Shown in pieces: positions 58,796 to 64,000 of a stretch of 64,000 nt of DNA. The notes below the pieces were generated by a model. That model was given only the letters and a program-made list of their open reading frames with translations. It did no database searches and had not been told where the DNA came from. Every line of letters starts with the position of its first letter. Within the stretch, counting starts at the first letter, position 1. The position numbers were made by a program, and so were the translations under genes. The DNA comes from Paraburkholderia atlantica (GTDB taxonomy: Bacteria > Pseudomonadota > Gammaproteobacteria > Burkholderiales > Burkholderiaceae). The DNA is taken from assembly GCF_009362785.1 (NCBI RefSeq), contig NZ_WHNQ01000035.1, positions 1 through 64,000 on the forward strand. The letters run 5' to 3'.

Positions 58796-60219
58796 CGGTC
58801 TGCGTGGGTGGGGCAGCGTCCGGTCGCCGCGCCGCCGCGTGGCTTGCCGCGGCCTGTCTGATTGCAACGGGCGCGACCAGTTTGAGCGCGCACGCGCAGC
58901 CCGCGCGCGGCAAGACCGGTGCGAAGGCGTTGCCGGTCTACGCGTCGTACACGACGCACGAAGGCGACACGCTGTACGACATCGCCGCCCGCTACATGGC
59001 CGACCCCGCCGACTGGGCGCTGTTGAGCCGGCTCAATCACGTGCCCGCGCCGCGCCGCATGCCGGCTGGCATCGTGCTGCGTTTGCCGTTCCAAAGGCTG
59101 CGCCAGGATCGCGACACGGCTCGCGTGGTCGCGACCAGCGGTCCGGTCGAGCACGCGTTCGACACGAGCCCTTATCTGCCGTTGAAGACCGGTGAAACGC
59201 TTGCCGAAGGCGATCACTTGCGCACCGGCGCGAACGGCTTCGCGACGCTCGAGCTGCCAGACGGCTCGTACGTGACGGTCGCGCAGAACGGCGAACTCAA
59301 TATCGAGAGACTGCGGCACATCACGCTGACCGGCGCGGCCGATCGCATCCTTCAGTTGCGTTCCGGCGAGATCGAAAGCCAGGTCACGCATGCGACGCGA
59401 CGCGACGATCGCTTCCAGATCCGTTCGCCTTCGGTGGTCGCCGGGGTGCGCGGTACGCGCTTCCGCGTCGACTACAACGGTGACACGCAGACCACCGCGG
59501 TGGCCGTGCTCGACGGCGCGGTCGGCGTCGATCCGCCCGCGCAGCACGGCCGGAGCGCCGCGCCGGCGCCGGGCAGGCCGTTGCAGGCGTCCGAGCAACT
59601 GGTCAAGGCAAGCTTCGGCAACGTCACGCGCTCGGGCGGCGCGATCGGCAGTCCGCTCCAGTTGTTGCCGGCGCCTTCGCTCGCGCGGCCGGCGCGCGTG
59701 CAGGACGGCAAGACCGTCAAGTTCGACGTCAACCCGGCCGAGCACGCGGTCGGCTATCGGCTGCAGATTTCGCACGATGCCGATCAGCTCGACCTGGTGC
59801 GCGATCTACGTGTGAGTGCGCCGCACGCCGACTTCGGCGATCTGCCCGACGGCACGTACTTCGTGCGTGTCGCGTCGACTGATAGCAACGGCCTCGACGG
59901 CCTGCCGAACGTGTACGCGTTCGAGCGCCGCCAACTCGGGCTGGACGCTTCGGCCGCGCAGCGCGCGGGTAGCCACGACTACGAGTTCCGCTGGTTCGTC
60001 AGCCACAGCAACGTGCCGACGCGTTTTCGCTTCGTGCTCGCGAAAACGGCTGATCTGAGCCACCCCATGATCGATCGCACCGATCTGGCGGGCGGCGAAC
60101 TCGTGATCAGCGATCTGCCGCCGGGCATCTACTACTGGACGATCGTCGCCGAGCAGTTCGACAACGGCCGCTTCTACGAAAAGAGCAGCCCGGTCCGCTC
60201 CTTTACGCTGGCGCGCTGA
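58792..60219 (+). CDS. Exported LysM and FecR domain protein
   Basis: This is a 475-residue exported protein. The GTG start overlaps the regulator stop; residues 1-38 are a signal peptide ending SAHA-Q. A LysM domain at about residues 52-100 (YTTHEGDTLYDIAARYMADP) should bind peptidoglycan. A FecR-type domain at about residues 120-245 follows (EGDHLRTGANGFATLELPDGSYVTV and SPSVVAGVRGTRFRVDY, in parts). The C-terminal 170 residues look like fibronectin/Ig-type beta repeats (LQISHDADQLDLVRDLRVS). It may present an envelope signal to the co-encoded CHASE2 kinase. Confidence 0.9.
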   Translation: MTVCVGGAASGRRAAAWLAAACLIATGATSLSAHAQPARGKTGAKALPVYASYTTHEGDTLYDIAARYMADPADWALLSRLNHVPAPRRMPAGIVLRLPFQRLRQDRDTARVVATSGPVEHAFDTSPYLPLKTGETLAEGDHLRTGANGFATLELPDGSYVTVAQNGELNIERLRHITLTGAADRILQLRSGEIESQVTHATRRDDRFQIRSPSVVAGVRGTRFRVDYNGDTQTTAVAVLDGAVGVDPPAQHGRSAAPAPGRPLQASEQLVKASFGNVTRSGGAIGSPLQLLPAPSLARPARVQDGKTVKFDVNPAEHAVGYRLQISHDADQLDLVRDLRVSAPHADFGDLPDGTYFVRVASTDSNGLDGLPNVYAFERRQLGLDASAAQRAGSHDYEFRWFVSHSNVPTRFRFVLAKTADLSHPMIDRTDLAGGELVISDLPPGIYYWTIVAEQFDNGRFYEKSSPVRSFTLAR

Positions 60220-60285
60220 CGCTGGTAGATTCTCGGGGCCGGCCTGCTGGCCGGTCCGTCCTCTGGTTCCCGACTACATCGCCCC

Positions 60286-62772
60286 TTGCCCGCCACTTCT
60301 ACGCGACTGAGCCTCGATCCGCGCGCCCGTCTCGGACGGCGGGCCGGCCGGCGCTTTCTGATCGAGTGGCTCAGCGTCGGCTGTCTCGGCCTCGTGGTGA
60401 TCCTGCTGACGTCGTTCGGGCGAGTCGGCACGGGCATCGATCTGCTGGTGTACGACCAGTTTCTGAAGCTGCGCGAGCAGCCGCTGCTGTCCGACCTCGT
60501 CGTCGTCGAGATCGACAACGCGACCATCGACGCGCTCGGCCGCTGGCCGTGGCCACGCAGCGTGCATGCGCGGCTGCTGGATCAGCTCGCCGCGGCCAAA
60601 CCTGCCGCGGTGATCTACGACGTGCTGTTCACCGAGCCCAACGTCGACGACGCCCAGTTCGCCCACGCCATCGCGCTGAGTCCGACCTATCTGCCCGTGC
60701 TGCTGACGCCGCCCGATGCGAGCGGCGAGCGCACCGTCGATGAACCCGTCACGCCGCTCGCGCAGGCAGCAGCCGGGCTCGGTCATATCAATTTCGAAGT
60801 GGACAGCGACGGCATCGTGCGCAGCGTCGCGCGCTTCCAGGGCGACGAGCACTCGCGCTGGCCGCAACTGACGGTGCTCGTCGCCGACGCGGTCGAACGC
60901 GGCAAGCTGCATCTGCGCAACGGGCTGCCGCCGCGTCGCTCGAACGAGCCCGCGCGCGGCAGCGACGACGGCCGCGAAGACCGCTTCCTGATTCCGTTCG
61001 GCCCGAATGCCGCGAACTACGCGAAGTTCGGTTTCGCCGACGTGCTCGCCGGCAAGGTGCCGGCCGATCAGTTGCACGGGCGCATCGTCGTGATCGGCGT
61101 GACGGCGTCCGGTCTGTACGACCGCTTCGCGACGCCGGTGTCGGGCGAGCTCGGTCCTCTGCCCGGTGTCTATATCCATGCGAACGTGCTCGACACGCTG
61201 CTGACCGGCCGCGAGATCCAGCCGGTCGCGCTGGGGATCGTGTTCGCGGCGGCGCTCGTGCCGCTGGCCGCGCTGCTCGCCGGCTTCCTCGTGCTGTCGC
61301 CGCGCCGCTCGCTGTTGCTGACCGGCGCGCTGGTGCTGCTCGCCGCGGCCGGCAGCGCGCTGCTGCTGTTCGGCGCCAGGCTGTGGATGTCGCCGATGCC
61401 GGCGATCCTCGGCGTCGTGATCGTCTACCCGATCTGGAACTGGCGACGCCTCGAAATGACGATGGCGTATCTGCGCGGGGAGCTGCAACGTCTCGCCGAC
61501 GAGCCGCATCTGCTGCCCGAAACGCCGAAGCGCCGCCGCGAGTTCGGCGGCGACGTGCTCGCGCAGCACATGGCGCTGATGGCCGAGGCCGCGCAACGGG
61601 TGCAGGACATGAAGCGCTTCGTGTGGGACAGCCTCGACAGCATGCCGGAGCCGATTCTCGTCAGCGATGTGGGCGGCGTCGTGCTGATCGCGAATCACGC
61701 GGCGAAAGCGCATTTCGCGCGGCTCGGCGCACCGATGCCCGAGGGCCAGCCGATGCAGAGGCTGCTCGGTGGTCTCACGCTCGTGAAGACGATCGATGCC
61801 GGCGCGGCCTCGGATAACGAGCGCAACGTGTACGCGCACGCGCACTGGCCGGCGCCCCTCGATCCGACGCGCGGCGAGTTCGCGGCGCTGATGGCGCAGG
61901 GTGTCGAGGTGCGCGACACGAACGAGCGCGACCATCTGCTGCGCTATGCGACCTGCACCAATGCGCAGGGCGAGACGACCGGCTGGATCGCCGGTCTCGT
62001 CGACGTGTCGGCGCTGCACGCGGCCGAGCGTCAGCGCGAAGACGCGTTGCGACTGCTGTCGCACGACATGCGCTCGCCGCAGGCGTCGATCATTGCGCTG
62101 GTCGAGATCGAGCGCGCGCGGACCGAGCCGGCGCTCGCGCGCAGCGTGCTCGAGCGCATCGAACGCTACGCGCAACGCGCGCTCACGCTCGCCGACGACT
62201 TCGTGCAACTAGCGCGCGCCGAATCGCAGGCCTATGTGCTCGAGCCGCTGAGCCTGACCGAACTCGTCATCGATGCGAGCGACGAGATCTGGCCGCAGGC
62301 GCACGCGAAGCGCATCACGCTGCATACGGAAACAGGCGGCGACACCTACGACGATCCCTGGATTTACGCCGACCGCTCACTGATGACACGCGCGCTCGTC
62401 AATATCCTGAACAACGCTGTCAAGTACAGTCCGCCCGACACGCGCATCGTGTGCAGCTTCGCGAGCCAGCCGGCGGCCAGGCGCGCGGGCAGCGGCGCGG
62501 CTCGGGTGTCGTGCACGATCCGCGACCAGGGCTATGGCATTCCGAAGGAGCAGCAGGCGGGATTGTTCGAGCGCTTTCGCCGTTTTCACGAGGCGGAGCG
62601 GCCGGAAGTGGGCGGCGCGGGACTCGGCATGGCGTTCATCAAAACGGTCGTTACGCGCCACGGCGGCAGCGTCGAGGTCGTCAGCGCGCCCGGCGAGGGG
62701 ACGGCCTTTACGATCTGGCTGCCCGCGCTCGACGACGCGCCGCTCGATGAAACGAGCGCACCGCGCGCCTGA
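60286..62772 (+). CDS. CHASE2-domain sensor histidine kinase
   Basis: This is an 828-residue membrane kinase. After TM1 (WLSVGCLGLVVILLTSFG) comes a periplasmic CHASE2 domain (YDQFLKLREQPLLSDLVVVEID, NATIDALGRWPWPRSVHARL). Three closely spaced TMs follow at about residues 310-390 (IVFAAALVPLAALLAGFLVL). A PAS-like region at about 445-570 leads to the H-box LRLLSHDMRSPQASIIALVEI, N-box NILNNAVKYSPPD and G-boxes RDQGYGIPKEQ and GAGLGMAFIKTVV. The only in-frame start is TTG, with a weak ribosome site. It is the sensor for the co-encoded regulator. Confidence 0.9.
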   Translation: MPATSTRLSLDPRARLGRRAGRRFLIEWLSVGCLGLVVILLTSFGRVGTGIDLLVYDQFLKLREQPLLSDLVVVEIDNATIDALGRWPWPRSVHARLLDQLAAAKPAAVIYDVLFTEPNVDDAQFAHAIALSPTYLPVLLTPPDASGERTVDEPVTPLAQAAAGLGHINFEVDSDGIVRSVARFQGDEHSRWPQLTVLVADAVERGKLHLRNGLPPRRSNEPARGSDDGREDRFLIPFGPNAANYAKFGFADVLAGKVPADQLHGRIVVIGVTASGLYDRFATPVSGELGPLPGVYIHANVLDTLLTGREIQPVALGIVFAAALVPLAALLAGFLVLSPRRSLLLTGALVLLAAAGSALLLFGARLWMSPMPAILGVVIVYPIWNWRRLEMTMAYLRGELQRLADEPHLLPETPKRRREFGGDVLAQHMALMAEAAQRVQDMKRFVWDSLDSMPEPILVSDVGGVVLIANHAAKAHFARLGAPMPEGQPMQRLLGGLTLVKTIDAGAASDNERNVYAHAHWPAPLDPTRGEFAALMAQGVEVRDTNERDHLLRYATCTNAQGETTGWIAGLVDVSALHAAERQREDALRLLSHDMRSPQASIIALVEIERARTEPALARSVLERIERYAQRALTLADDFVQLARAESQAYVLEPLSLTELVIDASDEIWPQAHAKRITLHTETGGDTYDDPWIYADRSLMTRALVNILNNAVKYSPPDTRIVCSFASQPAARRAGSGAARVSCTIRDQGYGIPKEQQAGLFERFRRFHEAERPEVGGAGLGMAFIKTVVTRHGGSVEVVSAPGEGTAFTIWLPALDDAPLDETSAPRA

Positions 62773-62814
62773 TGCGCTTGCGATTTATTCGATGGACTAG
62801 AGAGAAAACAGAAA

Positions 62815-63429
62815 ATGGCGAAGATCGCTCACCTCTGTGCCGCGCTGGCCGCGGCGAGCCTGACCGCTTGCGCGGGCCTCAGCGCCGACGTGCACACCGT
62901 CTCCGCTAACGGTGCCGACCACGCCGTTGCGCTGCAAGGCGAGCCGACCTATTCGCTCGCGCGCACGCAGTCGCAGGACGACAGCGCCGACCATCCGCAA
63001 GTCGAAAAGCTGCTGCGCGACGAGCTGGCGAAACACGGCTTCGTCGATACGGCGGGCAAGCCCGCGCACTATCTGCTGTCGATCGCGTATAGCACGCGGC
63101 CGGCGTCGGTCGGCATTGGCGGTGGGGATTGCGCGCCCGCCGATTGTGGCGCGGGCAGCGACGGTCCAGGCGCGCTGCTGTTCGGGCGCAAGTATCAGCA
63201 TGCGCTGACGCTGCGCTTTTTCGACTACGCGAGCGGCACCGAGCGCTACAAGGTCAGCGCAATGTTCATGGATCGCGATGCGGACCCGTTGCATGCGTTG
63301 CCGCTGCTCGTGAAAACCGCGCTTGCGAAGCTGCCGTACGACGCGCCGGCTGACTGGCGCGTGAAGCTCAGGATCGACAAGGCGAGCGGTGCGCCGAACG
63401 TCGAGTCGATGAAGCCGCTGCAGCGCTAA
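62815..63429 (+). CDS. DUF4136-like lipoprotein
   Basis: This is a 204-residue lipoprotein; the lipobox is LTAC with Cys19. The mature protein has TYSLARTQSQDDSADHPQVEKLLRDELAKHGF and HYLLSIAYSTRPASVGIG, the pattern of DUF4136 proteins. These often sit in the outer membrane and have no known activity. A GAGAGAAAA stretch before the ATG serves as ribosome site. It begins 42 bases after the kinase and may be the last gene of that operon, which would make the operon largely envelope-directed. Confidence 0.82.
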   Translation: MAKIAHLCAALAAASLTACAGLSADVHTVSANGADHAVALQGEPTYSLARTQSQDDSADHPQVEKLLRDELAKHGFVDTAGKPAHYLLSIAYSTRPASVGIGGGDCAPADCGAGSDGPGALLFGRKYQHALTLRFFDYASGTERYKVSAMFMDRDADPLHALPLLVKTALAKLPYDAPADWRVKLRIDKASGAPNVESMKPLQR

Positions 63430-63468
63430 ACAACCGCAGCATCGGCTCGCTGGGGCCGGGCGTGTCGG

Positions 63469-64000
63469 TTATTTTTGCGCCGGCTCACCGCGTGGCCAGC
63501 GGTTTTCGAACACGCAATCGGCCAGCGGCAGACGGCTCGCCCAGCGCTCCGTTTCGAGCATCGGCTCGCTGTAGAACGTATCGACGTGGCCGAGGCACAG
63601 AATCGCGACCGGTCGCGCGCCTTCCGGCATCGCCAGTAGTTGATGCACCGCGTCGACATCGAACAGCGACACCCATCCAAGCCCGAGTCCTTCCGCGCGT
63701 GCGGCGAGCCACATGTTCTGGATCGCGCACGCGACCGACGCGAGGTCCATCTCCGGCAGCGTGCGACGGCCGAACACGTGTCGCTCGCGCCCGTCCATCA
63801 ACGCGATCACCAGTAGCTCCGCGCAGTCGCGCATGCCTTCGACCTTCAGCTTCATGAACTCGTCCCGGCGTTTGCCGAGCGCGTCGGCGGTGGCGAGACG
63901 TTCGCGCTCGACGATGTCGCGCAAGCCCGTGCGCAGCGCTGCATCGGTAATGCGCACGATGCGCCACGGCTGCATGTAGCCGACGCTCGGCGCATGATGC
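63469..64000 (-). CDS. bluB: 5,6-dimethylbenzimidazole synthase, BluB (partial)
   Basis: The window holds the C-terminal 176 or so codons of a nitroreductase-fold protein, with the start beyond the right edge. The edge reads HHAPSVGYMQPWRIVRI, the BluB signature around the FMN site. RDEFMKLKVEGMRDCAELLVIAL, LPEMDLASVACAIQNMWLAARAEGLGLGWVS and FENRWPRGEPAQK follow. BluB cuts FMNH2 to make the lower ligand of cobalamin. It complements the B12-dependent ribonucleotide reductase in this window. Confidence 0.92.
   Translation of the reverse strand, partial: HHAPSVGYMQPWRIVRITDAALRTGLRDIVERERLATADALGKRRDEFMKLKVEGMRDCAELLVIALMDGRERHVFGRRTLPEMDLASVACAIQNMWLAARAEGLGLGWVSLFDVDAVHQLLAMPEGARPVAILCLGHVDTFYSEPMLETERWASRLPLADCVFENRWPRGEPAQK

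Noticed and set aside
1..64000. CRISPR arrays, tRNA and rRNA genes
   Set aside because: No regularly spaced direct repeats, and no rRNA or tRNA-like sequence was noticed; a covariance search would be needed to exclude a tRNA fully.

Overview
The window is GC-rich, densely coding DNA that looks like a Burkholderia or Paraburkholderia replicon, more likely a secondary chromosome or megaplasmid than a core chromosome. The evidence is the family content: three secreted proteins of the short DUF4148 kind or close to it, a DUF3331 protein, a Burkholderia-type trimeric porin, an OpgC-like acyltransferase, and many regulator/transporter/oxidoreductase modules. No rRNA, tRNA, CRISPR array or intact insertion sequence was found.

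0-8.5 kb: an AraC regulator; a secreted DUF5666-like protein, a cytochrome b and a molybdopterin oxidoreductase of the MsrP/YedY family, transcribed divergently from an OmpR-type regulator and heavy-metal-type sensor kinase (an arrangement like E. coli hprRS-msrPQ); a small monooxygenase; a two-PAS diguanylate cyclase. 7.7-12.2 kb: a GntR regulator, a SuyA/SuyB-like pair, a broken dctA-like transporter and an Ldh_2-family dehydrogenase, together a candidate sulfolactate-degradation locus.

10.5-14.9 kb is a zone of decay: the dctA remnant, a DMSO-reductase operon collapsed to its two ends, the tail of a polymorphic toxin with an intact possible immunity gene, and the 3' end of a tyrosine integrase. 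14.9-25.3 kb: cobalamin-dependent ribonucleotide reductase, AI-2E-type permease, esterase, OpgC-like protein, porin, NlpD-like lipoprotein. 25.7-29.7 kb: a three-subunit molybdopterin aldehyde-type dehydrogenase with a triheme cytochrome c.

29.8-33.6 kb: peroxide and redox control, with an SDR, two Ohr paralogues, OhrR and HxlR; repeated palindromes suggest OhrR and HxlR operators. 33.7-41.6 kb: seven ABC-transporter genes in a row with only one ATPase, and a divergent LysR regulator. 41.6-48.8 kb: Ca2+/H+ antiporter, BON protein, 3-methyladenine glycosylase, CBS protein, GTP cyclohydrolase II, NmrA-like protein with a divergent AraC regulator.

48.9-53.3 kb: an ECF sigma factor bracketed by two anti-sigma-like proteins, next to a DUF4148-like protein and a catalase-like peroxidase/cytochrome b561 pair. 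Four promoters here share a GGAATA...GTGTTT motif, which ties the cluster together as a likely regulon. 53.5-57 kb: a SNF2 helicase. 58-63.4 kb: a response regulator, a LysM-FecR exported protein and a CHASE2 histidine kinase in one operon, then a DUF4136-like lipoprotein. The window ends inside bluB, which makes the lower ligand of cobalamin. Assignments rest on reading motifs by eye; no database search was possible.
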